Shown here: positions 1 through 5,660 of the stretch, one piece after another
How the letters are laid out: every line of letters starts with the position of its first letter
How positions within the stretch are numbered: position 1 is the stretch's first letter
DNA from: Zymomonas sp.
GTDB taxonomy: Bacteria; Pseudomonadota; Alphaproteobacteria; Sphingomonadales; Sphingomonadaceae
NCBI GenBank assembly: GCA_027489105.1
Contig: JAIYAJ010000098.1
Location: 1 to 10,758 of the forward strand
Direction of reading: 5' to 3'
Length of the DNA stretch: 10,758 nt
Program-made: the position numbers and the translations under genes
Notes under the pieces: generated by a model
Databases searched by the model: none
What the model was told of the DNA's origin: nothing
What the model saw: the letters and a program-made list of their open reading frames with translations, nothing else

Positions 1-2
1 AC

Positions 3-44
3 TGGATTGCCCCCCTGGATTGAGACAGAGAAATTAGGGACAGC
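3..44 (+). repeat. Left terminal inverted repeat of the IS (IRL)
   Basis: This end pairs with 1353-1394 in reverse complement, with 30 of 42 positions identical and no gap. The strongest blocks are TGGA at the tip, TGAGAC at 21-26 and ATTAGGGACAGC at 33-44. TGGATTG occurs twice (3-9 and 16-22), which makes the outer boundary slightly ambiguous. Position 3 is preferred because only it gives a gapless match to the other end. Confidence 0.82.
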
Positions 45-62
45 CCTTTTTGGGAGGGGTAT

Positions 63-473
63 ATGTCCAAAGTGGTTCGACGAAGATTTGGGCGGGCGTT
101 CAAGCTTGAGGTGGTCCGGCGGATGCTGGCTGGCGAGAGCGGTACGGCATTGGCTCGAGAGTTGGGGATCAAGCGGACGATCTTGTACCGCTGGCGGGAC
201 GCGGTTCGCGACGGCGGTGAGGAAGCGCTTCGGGATGGTCCCGGTCGGCCGAACCGGGTCGAGCATGCCGAGATGGCGCTGGCACGGGGGCCTGCTGCGC
301 GGGCGCGTGATCTTGCCGAGGCGCGCCGACAGATAGCCGAGCTGGAGCGCAAGGTCGGCGAGCAGCAGGTGGCGCTGGATTTTTTCAAGGGTGCCTTGCA
401 GCGTATCGAGGCGTCACGCCAGCCGAGCGACGGCGCTGGCGCGACGGTGTCATCGCCGAGATCCAGGCGATGA
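63..473 (+). CDS. IS3-family transposase OrfA (DNA-binding subunit)
   Basis: A 136-residue protein that recognises the IS ends and regulates or partners the OrfB catalytic subunit. Residues about 8-50 form the helix-turn-helix typical of IS3-family OrfA (FKLEVVRRMLAG, then ARELGIKRTILYRW). Residues about 84-112 form an amphipathic coiled-coil or leucine-zipper segment ending in the family motif ALDFFKGAL (104-112). The start is the ATG at 63, with a strong Shine-Dalgarno GGAGGGG at 53-59. Its stop TGA overlaps the orfB start (ATGA at 470-473), so the two are translationally coupled. A T_TTT_TTC string at 380-386 may also allow a -1 shift into the orfB frame. Confidence 0.93.
   Translation: MSKVVRRRFGRAFKLEVVRRMLAGESGTALARELGIKRTILYRWRDAVRDGGEEALRDGPGRPNRVEHAEMALARGPAARARDLAEARRQIAELERKVGEQQVALDFFKGALQRIEASRQPSDGAGATVSSPRSRR
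380..386 (+). other. Candidate -1 ribosomal frameshift heptamer (T TTT TTC)
   Basis: In the orfA frame the codons are GAT TTT TTC AAG (378-389), so the heptamer is correctly phased for -1 slippage (X XXY YYZ). The -1 frame is the orfB frame, and I read it codon by codon from 386 to the orfB ATG at 470 without a stop. A shift would give an OrfAB fusion of about 433 residues. IS3 elements usually use an A-rich slip site (AAAAAAG). The Phe-Phe pair is also part of the conserved LDFF motif of OrfA, so the T run could be coincidental. I did not identify a clear downstream pseudoknot. Confidence 0.35.
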
Positions 474-1363
474 CGGGTCTGCAAGGCTCGGGATCGCCGC
501 TGTCGGTGGAGCAGCTGTGCCGGTTGGCCGATGTGAGCCGTGCGGCCTTCTATCGGCGCTGGCAGGATCATTCTCCCCGGCAGGAAGAGACGGCGCTGCG
601 CGATCATGTTCAGCGGCTGTGCCTTGGGCATCGCCATTATGGTTATCGTCGGATCGCGGCGCTGCTGAGGCGCGAAGGCTGGCAGGTCAACCACAAGCGG
701 GTGTTGCGGCTGATGCGCGAGGATAATCTGCTGTGCCTGAGGAAACCTCTGTTCCGACCAGCGACGACCGACGCGCGCCACAGCTGGCGAATATGGCCGA
801 ACCTGGCCCGCCGCATCGAGCCGATGGATGTCGACCAGCTGTGGGTGGCCGACATCACCTATGTCCGTTTGGCCGAGGCGTTCGTCTATCTGGCAGTCAT
901 CCTCGACGCCTTCAGCCGCAAGGTGGTCGGGTGGGCGATGGCCGACCACCTCCGCGCCGAGCTTGCGCTCGATGCGCTGGCGATGGCGCTGGAACGGCGC
1001 CCTGTCCTGCCGGGAGCATTGGTTCACCATTCCGATCGCGGCGTCCAATATGCCTGCGGCGATTACATCGCCCGACTGGAGGCTGCAGGGATAGTGCCCA
1101 GCATGAGCCGAGCCGGATGCCCCTACGACAATGCTATGGCCGAGAGCTTCATGAAGACGCTCAAGCAGGAAGAGGTCATCGGCGCTGAGTACCGCGACCT
1201 GGCCGACGCCTCGGCCCGCATCGGTTCGTTCATCGAACAGATCTACAACCGCCAGCGGCTCCATTCCGCCTTGGCCTACCGATCGCCCGATGAGTATGAA
1301 GAAACGGCGCCAAGGGCTGCTGCGCAGCAGCCCTTGGATCTGGCAGCAACACGCTGTCCCTAA
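470..1363 (+). CDS. IS3-family transposase OrfB (DDE catalytic subunit)
   Basis: A 297-residue transposase with an RNase-H-like rve (integrase) catalytic core that carries out strand transfer during IS transposition. The N-terminal HTH_21-type region (about 40-95) contains GHRHYGYRRIAALL. The catalytic triad is D128 (WVADITYV), D189 (HHSDRGVQY) and E225 (NAMAESFMKTLK). D189 to E225 has exactly 35 intervening residues, giving the DD(35)E signature of the family. The C-terminal YNRQRLHSALAYRSPDEYE is also typical. The ATG at 470 overlaps the orfA stop in the -1 frame. Translation may begin here by coupling or by frameshifting from orfA. There are no internal stops or missing key residues. Confidence 0.97.
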   Translation: MTGLQGSGSPLSVEQLCRLADVSRAAFYRRWQDHSPRQEETALRDHVQRLCLGHRHYGYRRIAALLRREGWQVNHKRVLRLMREDNLLCLRKPLFRPATTDARHSWRIWPNLARRIEPMDVDQLWVADITYVRLAEAFVYLAVILDAFSRKVVGWAMADHLRAELALDALAMALERRPVLPGALVHHSDRGVQYACGDYIARLEAAGIVPSMSRAGCPYDNAMAESFMKTLKQEEVIGAEYRDLADASARIGSFIEQIYNRQRLHSALAYRSPDEYEETAPRAAAQQPLDLAATRCP

Positions 1364-1394
1364 TTATCGCGTCTCACCCAAAGGGTGCGGTCCA
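1353..1394 (-). repeat. Right terminal inverted repeat of the IS (IRR)
   Basis: Partner of 3-44. The orfB stop codon TAA (1361-1363) lies inside this repeat, as is common for compact IS3-type elements. The outer tip reads TCCA at 1391-1394. Confidence 0.82.
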
Positions 1395-1595
1395 CGACAC
1401 CCTTCGAAACTCCACCACATTCACCGCCAGCTCTCTGCGTCAGTACATTCGCCTAAAATAGTAGGCCGTCTCCGATTTGCCCGGCAATATCGGCCGCGTC
1501 GGCAGCGTCGGCCCGGCCGGCGGCACGGCGGACAATCCGCACTGAGTTTGGGCAGAGGGCGTGGGGCACGCCGCTCTCTTGTAGACATCGCTCTG
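1395..1595. other. Intergenic DNA with no assignable gene
   Basis: About 200 bases between the IS end and the palindromic repeat. Several open frames cross it on both strands, but their translations are low-complexity Arg/Pro/Ala-rich and I recognise none of them. One imperfect hairpin is visible: GGCGTG (1558-1563), a GGG loop and CACGCC (1567-1572), extended by AGAG/CTCT with one bulged base. No T-run follows it, so it is not a convincing intrinsic terminator. Whether this segment was part of a gene split by the IS cannot be judged without the left flank. Confidence 0.5.
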
Positions 1596-1723
1596 CCCCT
1601 CCCCTCCACCGTCCTGCGGACGGTCCCCCTCCCCGTTCCGGGGAGGAACTTGGGTGGCGTGGCGCGAAATATCCTCCCCGGAACGGGGAGGGGGACCATG
1701 CGGAGCATGGTGGAGGGGAAGGG
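1596..1723. repeat. Two-armed palindromic repeat (REP/BIME-like element)
   Basis: Two 47-base arms (1601-1647 and 1672-1718) lie in inverted orientation around a 24-base loop. The outer 10 bp and inner 26 bp are perfectly complementary, and pairing continues weakly to 1596/1723. Each arm also folds on itself twice: a 7-bp hairpin CCTCCCC/GGGGAGG (1628-1646 and its counterpart), and a second 7-bp hairpin. That second hairpin is ACCGTCC-TGC-GGACGGT (1608-1624) in the left arm and ACCATGC-GGA-GCATGGT (1695-1711) in the right. Its sequence differs between arms but pairing is kept. It lies 37 bases beyond the stop of the minus-strand HEAT gene and could act as a transcript end or stabiliser. I recall closely similar C-rich repeats in sphingomonad genomes. 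Confidence 0.85.
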
Positions 1724-1760
1724 AATTGCGTTGACGCTGCATTCATTCCGCCTCCATCCG

Positions 1761-2534
1761 TTACCGACGCTCATTCCATCGCTGTAACCGCTGCAGCCCG
1801 CCGAGAAGATCGGATGTGGTAACATCGTCGCGGTTATCGATACCGAGGAGCATGGCCGCTGCCCAGTGGATGGCGTCGTCGTCGGATTCCTCATGAAGCA
1901 TGGTCTTAAGATACCCCAGAGACCGGAGATCGCGCCGCCGGGCGAGGCCGATGATTGCTTCGTAGCGCACGTCCCCATCGTCATCGGCCAAGCGCGCGTT
2001 CAGGGCTTCGCGAATTTCGTCGGAGTCGGCTTCACTCAACTGGCCGATGCCGAAGGTCGCCGAGTTGCGGACGTCCGGATCGACATCGCTCATGAGCTTC
2101 AGCAACGTACGCTGGGAAGCGGGCGTGTCGACCGTTCCCAAAGCCTGCGCGACGGCAAGGCGAATGCCCTCGTCGGCATGATCCGCGAAGGGAAGGATGT
2201 GCGGCGTGGCCCGCTGCTCGTCGATGTGGTGGAGCGAGTGTATCGCAGCGGACAGAACCGGGAGTGCTTCATCGTCCAGTAACGGCAGTACCGCTGCGAA
2301 GCACTCGTCCGGAAAGCTGCGATCCGGGATACCGAGTTGACCGAGGATGTCCGCAGCACGAGCGCGGTGTTTCGGATTTGGGGAGCTGATCAGGAGCAGC
2401 GCCTGATCGAGCACATCCCTCGATCCGCGATAATGCAAGGCCGCAAGCGCGTCCCATGCCGCTTCGTCGTCTGACCGGCAGGCTGCCTCGAACAGCTCTG
2501 CCACAGAGCGCAGATCATCCGCAGGTCGGTTCAT
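1761..2534 (-). CDS. HEAT-repeat domain protein
   Basis: A 257-residue, acidic, soluble protein with no signal peptide or membrane segment. Most of its length is tandem helical repeats of about 30-35 residues of the HEAT / PBS-lyase-like type. Good examples are PKHRARAADILGQLGI, DEGIRLAVAQALGTV, DPDVRNSATFGIGQLSE and DGDVRYEAIIGLARRRD, each with the D-x-x-VR-x-x-A core; one or two weaker units flank them. Such proteins are scaffolds for protein-protein binding, and nothing here identifies the partner. The start is the ATG at 2534; a weak GGTGA lies just upstream. It is transcribed away from the GSCFA gene, and the palindromic repeat follows its stop. No phycobilin-related gene is near, so a lyase function is not implied. 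Confidence 0.85.
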   Translation of the reverse strand: MNRPADDLRSVAELFEAACRSDDEAAWDALAALHYRGSRDVLDQALLLISSPNPKHRARAADILGQLGIPDRSFPDECFAAVLPLLDDEALPVLSAAIHSLHHIDEQRATPHILPFADHADEGIRLAVAQALGTVDTPASQRTLLKLMSDVDPDVRNSATFGIGQLSEADSDEIREALNARLADDDGDVRYEAIIGLARRRDLRSLGYLKTMLHEESDDDAIHWAAAMLLGIDNRDDVTTSDLLGGLQRLQRWNERR

Positions 2535-2612
2535 CGCGTCACCACGAATTTGGAGCCTCCCTCAACACTCCACCGCCCGACCCCGACCGATCCGCTTCGC
2601 CCGCAGGATGAT

Positions 2613-2626
2613 GGCCGGGCCCGGCC
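2613..2626. other. 14-bp perfect palindrome between divergent genes
   Basis: GGCCGGGCCCGGCC is a perfect two-fold symmetric site in the 144-bp gap between the divergent HEAT gene (start 2534) and GSCFA gene (start 2679). It could be an operator or chance in GC-rich DNA. There is no T-run, so a terminator role is unlikely. Confidence 0.3.
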
Positions 2627-2678
2627 CTTATGGTTAGCGGTTCATTAAAAAGTCGATGCTAGCACAGGGGCATTTCCA

Positions 2679-3788
2679 ATGTCCCATGAAGGGCTCGACG
2701 TGGCCGAATCCGCGCCTTTTCCATATCTTGCCATCCCTCCTGAGGCGCGCTGGCGGAACAGCGTTTCCGGGCGACAGCCGGGCGATATCGATCCCCATTT
2801 CGACACGAAGCTCCGGATCGAAGCAACCGACAGGATCGCGTCGGCGGGAAGCTGCTTCGCCCAGCGCCTGTCGGCCTCGCTGCAGTCGGAAGGCTATAAT
2901 TATTTCGTCACCGAACAGGGGCCGCCCCTGCTTTCGCCGAAGCGCAAACAGGAGCTCGGCTACGGTCTCTATTCGGCCCGCTACGGCAACATCTACAGCG
3001 CCCTGCAACTGCTGCAGCTCTTTCGTCGCGCCTTCGGCCATTATGCGCCGGTCGAACCGCTGTGGCGCCTGCCCGGCGGGGGCTATGTCGATCCGTTCAG
3101 GCCCTCCGTCCAGCCGGGCGGCTTCGGTAGCGAAGAGGAATGCCTGTGGGACCGCGAGACGCATCTGGCGGCCGTCCGACGGATGTTCGAGGAGGTCGAC
3201 ATATTCGCCTTCACCCTGGGCCTTACCGAAATCTGGCACAGCTCTGTCGATGGCGCCGTTTTCCCGTCCTGCCCCGGATCGGTCCTCGGCGGCGACTTCG
3301 ATCCCGCACGCCACAGCTTTCATAACTGCCGGGTCGATGAGGTTGTCGGCCATCTCGACGCCTTCGTCACCGAACTGGCGGCGGTCAACCCGAAGGCGCG
3401 GATGATCCTGACCGTCTCGCCCGTACCGCTGCTTGCCACGTTCGAGCCGCGCCACGTGCTGCAGTCGACGATCTATTCCAAATCGGTGCTCCGCGTCGCT
3501 TGTGAGGAGATCGTGCAGCGCCATCCGCATGTGCACTATTTCGCATCCTATGAAATCGTGACGGCCAGCGGCGACAGCAAGCAGTATTTCCTCGACGACC
3601 ATCGCTCGGTTTCGGATGCAGCGGTCGCGCATGTTCTGCAATCCTTCCACCGCCAGTTCATGGGGCAGGTGCCAAAGGCGGTGCGCGGCGCGATCGAACC
3701 GACGGATAATCCGCCGCCGAGCGCCAAGCCCATGTGTGACGAGGATCTCGTCATGGCGGCGCTCGCCGATCAGATGCCGGGACGGTGA
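2679..3788 (+). CDS. GSCFA domain-containing protein
   Basis: A 369-residue protein of the GSCFA family (Pfam PF08885), which is uncharacterised biochemically but related to SGNH/GDSL esterases and acyltransferases. The family motif GSCFA is at residues 57-61 (ASAGSCFAQRL), where the nucleophile block of SGNH enzymes would be. Other family hallmarks are TLGLTEIW (179-186), FPSCPG (195-200), TVSPVPLLATF (245-255), YSKSVLR (266-272) and HYFASYEIVT (286-295). The C-terminal block reads DDHRSV (306-311), and I do not see a plain DxxH there. No signal peptide or membrane segment is seen, so it is probably cytoplasmic. The start is the ATG at 2679, with AGGGG at 2666-2670. The stop overlaps the next gene by 4 bases (GTGA), suggesting a coupled two-gene operon. 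The substrate is unknown. Confidence 0.9.
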   Translation: MSHEGLDVAESAPFPYLAIPPEARWRNSVSGRQPGDIDPHFDTKLRIEATDRIASAGSCFAQRLSASLQSEGYNYFVTEQGPPLLSPKRKQELGYGLYSARYGNIYSALQLLQLFRRAFGHYAPVEPLWRLPGGGYVDPFRPSVQPGGFGSEEECLWDRETHLAAVRRMFEEVDIFAFTLGLTEIWHSSVDGAVFPSCPGSVLGGDFDPARHSFHNCRVDEVVGHLDAFVTELAAVNPKARMILTVSPVPLLATFEPRHVLQSTIYSKSVLRVACEEIVQRHPHVHYFASYEIVTASGDSKQYFLDDHRSVSDAAVAHVLQSFHRQFMGQVPKAVRGAIEPTDNPPPSAKPMCDEDLVMAALADQMPGR

Positions 3789-5329
3789 ACCGGATGGGCA
3801 TCGAACTGCTGGGAGCCGCTTCTCCGATCCACATGATCGGGGAGAGCCATAGTATCGTTTTCGGCAATCTTCTTTTCCGGCCGGTCTGGTCCAAGGATCC
3901 CTATCTGTGCCGGACCCGCTTTCTGCCGACCTTGCTGGCGGCGGACTATGCGGTGGGCGACGACATCGACAATGGCTATATCGATGCGCTTATCGCCGAG
4001 GGCATCTTCGACGCGTCACTCCGACCGGCCTTCATGCATTGCGAGCCATCCGCCGCCTATATAGCGGGCCAGCCGCTCATCGCGCCGCCGATGGTCTTGT
4101 TTGCCGGGGACCTCGACATCCACAAGATGTTTCTCGATTTCACCGACCGGTGCGACTTCATCCTGCCCGACGACCCCGGCTATGGCGTCGACAAGTCGAA
4201 GACCATGCTCGCCCATGCCGAGGTGGTCGATCATGTCCTGGCCCTTCTCACACCGTTCCTGCAAACCGTCGAACAGCTGCAGGCGGCAGGCTTTGGCCGC
4301 CTGATGATCCACTGCCTGCCTCCGCGAACCGCAGACGATGAGCGCGCCGCCCGATGGACAAGGTTCGTCTTTTCCGCAGCGGTGCGGGCAAAGATCACGG
4401 TCGTCGCCAATCGTCTTTTGGAGGAGTTCTGCTCCCACGCCGACATCGCATTCATCGACACATGGCCGGAATTGACCGAAGGGGGCTATCTCAAGCCTGA
4501 ATTCGATCTCGACGGTTGCCACGTCAACCGGGCAGCCGCACAGATCTCACTCGAAAAGATCTCGGACATTCTCATCGACCGAACGGCGCATAACGCCAAT
4601 ATGAGCCGCTATAGCCAGGCCCATCTGCAGGCCGATCGGCGTCCGGTCGGCGACACAGCCGACGCTCATGCGGACCAATGGCAGCGCGACGGTGCCGTGA
4701 AGGGGCGGCTGGACGGTGAGGCGGTAGAAGCGATCCGCCAGCAGCTCATCTTCGACCTTTCCAACGGAAACAGGCATGCACGCCCCGACTGGGTGGGACA
4801 GCCTCGCGCCGGCAGAGCGAACATCCTGTTGGCCGAGCCGTCGGAACGGCTTCTTGGCGACGCTGCAGGAACATTGTCTCAGGACGACGTCGGAGCGATC
4901 CTCCATGCCGGCTCGGATCGCGAACTCACGATAAGCTGCTTCAGGCCGATCCGATATGGGCCGGCTGCGGAAGACATGGCGACCCTCCCCTCGCCGGTCC
5001 GGACGCGTCGCGCGGTGATCTTTCTGACGAAGAGCGACCGGCTTTCCGTCGAAACCCTCGAAGGCACCGCCATCGCAACCACCGCCTTCGAAGCGGGCAG
5101 CATCCTCGTTTACGATCCGCAGCGGGTGCGACTGAGGCTGGAGCCAGGGTTGGACAGTGTCGACCTGGTGGAAATCGCCCTGATGCCACGACACCCCGAG
5201 CATCCCTTCCGCGTGATATGGGCCGGGCTGTGCGACTGGCCGGCCGACCCCTTCAATTACTCGGTGTCGGACATGCCGGCTTTCCCTCCGTTTCGTCACG
5301 AGATCGTGAGGGAGAGGTCAAAAGGCTAG
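3785..5329 (+). CDS. SGNH/GDSL-like hydrolase-family protein with extra C-terminal domain
   Basis: A 514-residue protein without signal peptide or membrane segment. Residues about 14-270 look like an SGNH fold: block I is MIGESHS with Ser21; GDLD at 108-111 may be the Gly block; IHCLPPR (175-181) is in the block III region; and DLDGCHVNR supplies D243 and H246 in the DxxH arrangement of block V. It could therefore be an esterase or O-acyltransferase-like enzyme. Residues about 290-514 form a second region I cannot name. It contains [15 protein letters not shown] and [20 protein letters not shown], the latter consistent with a jelly-roll or cupin strand-turn-strand, but no metal-binding His pair is evident. 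Translation probably starts at the GTG at 3785, overlapping the GSCFA stop; an alternative is the ATG at 3794, preceded by GGTGA. It likely acts with the GSCFA protein. The precise function is unknown. Confidence 0.8.
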   Translation: MNRMGIELLGAASPIHMIGESHSIVFGNLLFRPVWSKDPYLCRTRFLPTLLAADYAVGDDIDNGYIDALIAEGIFDASLRPAFMHCEPSAAYIAGQPLIAPPMVLFAGDLDIHKMFLDFTDRCDFILPDDPGYGVDKSKTMLAHAEVVDHVLALLTPFLQTVEQLQAAGFGRLMIHCLPPRTADDERAARWTRFVFSAAVRAKITVVANRLLEEFCSHADIAFIDTWPELTEGGYLKPEFDLDGCHVNRAAAQISLEKISDILIDRTAHNANMSRYSQAHLQADRRPVGDTADAHADQWQRDGAVKGRLDGEAVEAIRQQLIFDLSNGNRHARPDWVGQPRAGRANILLAEPSERLLGDAAGTLSQDDVGAILHAGSDRELTISCFRPIRYGPAAEDMATLPSPVRTRRAVIFLTKSDRLSVETLEGTAIATTAFEAGSILVYDPQRVRLRLEPGLDSVDLVEIALMPRHPEHPFRVIWAGLCDWPADPFNYSVSDMPAFPPFRHEIVRERSKG

Positions 5330-5344
5330 ACGGTTACTGGCCAA

Positions 5345-5506
5345 ACAGCGGTGTGGCGCATCGTCTCGAGCACCGGGTCGAGGCTGACGACGTGGTGGGC
5401 GTCGCCGTGCATCGCCAGATAGACGGCGTTGATCGGCTTGATCACGCCCATGCTGTTGCGTTCGATACAGCGCAGCTGGACCAGCCGCGCAGGAGCAGCA
5501 GGTCAC
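5345..5506 (-). pseudogene. Relic of iron-sulfur L-serine dehydratase (sdaA-like), C-terminal fragment
   Basis: Reading the minus strand from 5484 to 5350 gives [16 protein letters not shown], then [12 protein letters not shown] and [13 protein letters not shown]. This matches the C-terminal region of iron-sulfur L-serine ammonia-lyase (SdaA), where the family reads about LVQVPCIERN, KAINAARLAL and VSLDKVIETM. The Cys in CIERN corresponds to a cluster ligand of that enzyme. Upstream the frame hits a stop (TGA, 5503-5505), but the neighbouring frame reads VTC at 5498-5506, resembling LTCDP of the family, as if about two bases were lost. Downstream, similarity ends at about 5350 and a stop follows at 5326-5328. 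There is no start, no N-terminal three-quarters and no final Gly-rich tail, so this is a dead fragment. Confidence 0.75.
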
Positions 5507-5518
5507 CCGTCGACCGAA

Positions 5519-5535
5519 GGCGCCGGCCCGGCGCC
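5519..5535. other. GC-rich hairpin upstream of tamA
   Basis: GGCGCCG (5519-5525), loop GCC and CGGCGCC (5529-5535) form a perfect 7-bp stem. No T-run follows on either strand, so it is not a standard intrinsic terminator. It lies between the sdaA relic and tamA. The remaining stretch, 5536-5645, is non-coding as far as I can see and presumably holds the tamA promoter, which I cannot place reliably. Confidence 0.35.
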
Positions 5536-5660
5536 ACGATCATCCCGTCTCGGGAACCGAATTTCCGCTCATGCGTGTTGCAACCAGCAGGGGCCTCGTC
5601 GGTTATGGTCCGTGACGCTGCCGTATCGAAACCGGTCGGCAAGCCTTGGGGGGCCATTTG

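Larger units (their letters stand above)
3..1394 (+). mobile_element. IS3-family insertion sequence (IS2-group-like), complete
   Basis: A 1392-bp element carrying orfA and orfB, bounded by imperfect inverted repeats that align without gaps over 42 bp (3-44 against 1353-1394, 30 matches). The ends begin TGGA and the inner block ATTAGGGACAGC is perfectly conserved. Length, two-ORF layout, the leucine-zipper OrfA and the DD(35)E OrfB all fit the IS3 family. The C-rich TGGATTGCCCCCC end and the OrfA LDFF motif resemble the IS2 group as I remember it. Both ORFs are open and the catalytic residues are present, so the copy looks capable of moving. A target duplication cannot be tested: only two bases (AC) of left flank are visible. 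They would be compatible with a 4-bp duplication CGAC at 1395-1398, but two bases prove nothing. Confidence 0.93.

Noticed and set aside
1554..1577. Hairpin AGAG-GGCGTG / CACGCC-CTCT as a terminator
   Set aside because: One bulge, a three-base loop and no following T-run on either strand. It was kept only as a remark in the intergenic entry.
1290..1984. Open frames on both strands running through the IS end and the palindromic repeat
   Set aside because: Their translations are dictated by the inverted repeat and by antisense of the HEAT gene. They have no motif and no plausible ribosome binding site.
2634..3650. A long open frame (338 codons) on the minus strand opposite the GSCFA gene
   Set aside because: It lies antisense to a well-supported family member, its translation is Arg/Gly/Asp-rich with no recognisable motif, and such mirror frames are expected in GC-rich coding DNA.
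5578..5607. TTGCAA about 17 bases ahead of GGTTAT as a tamA promoter
   Set aside because: The -10 match is poor and the region offers several equally weak candidates, so no promoter can be placed with confidence.
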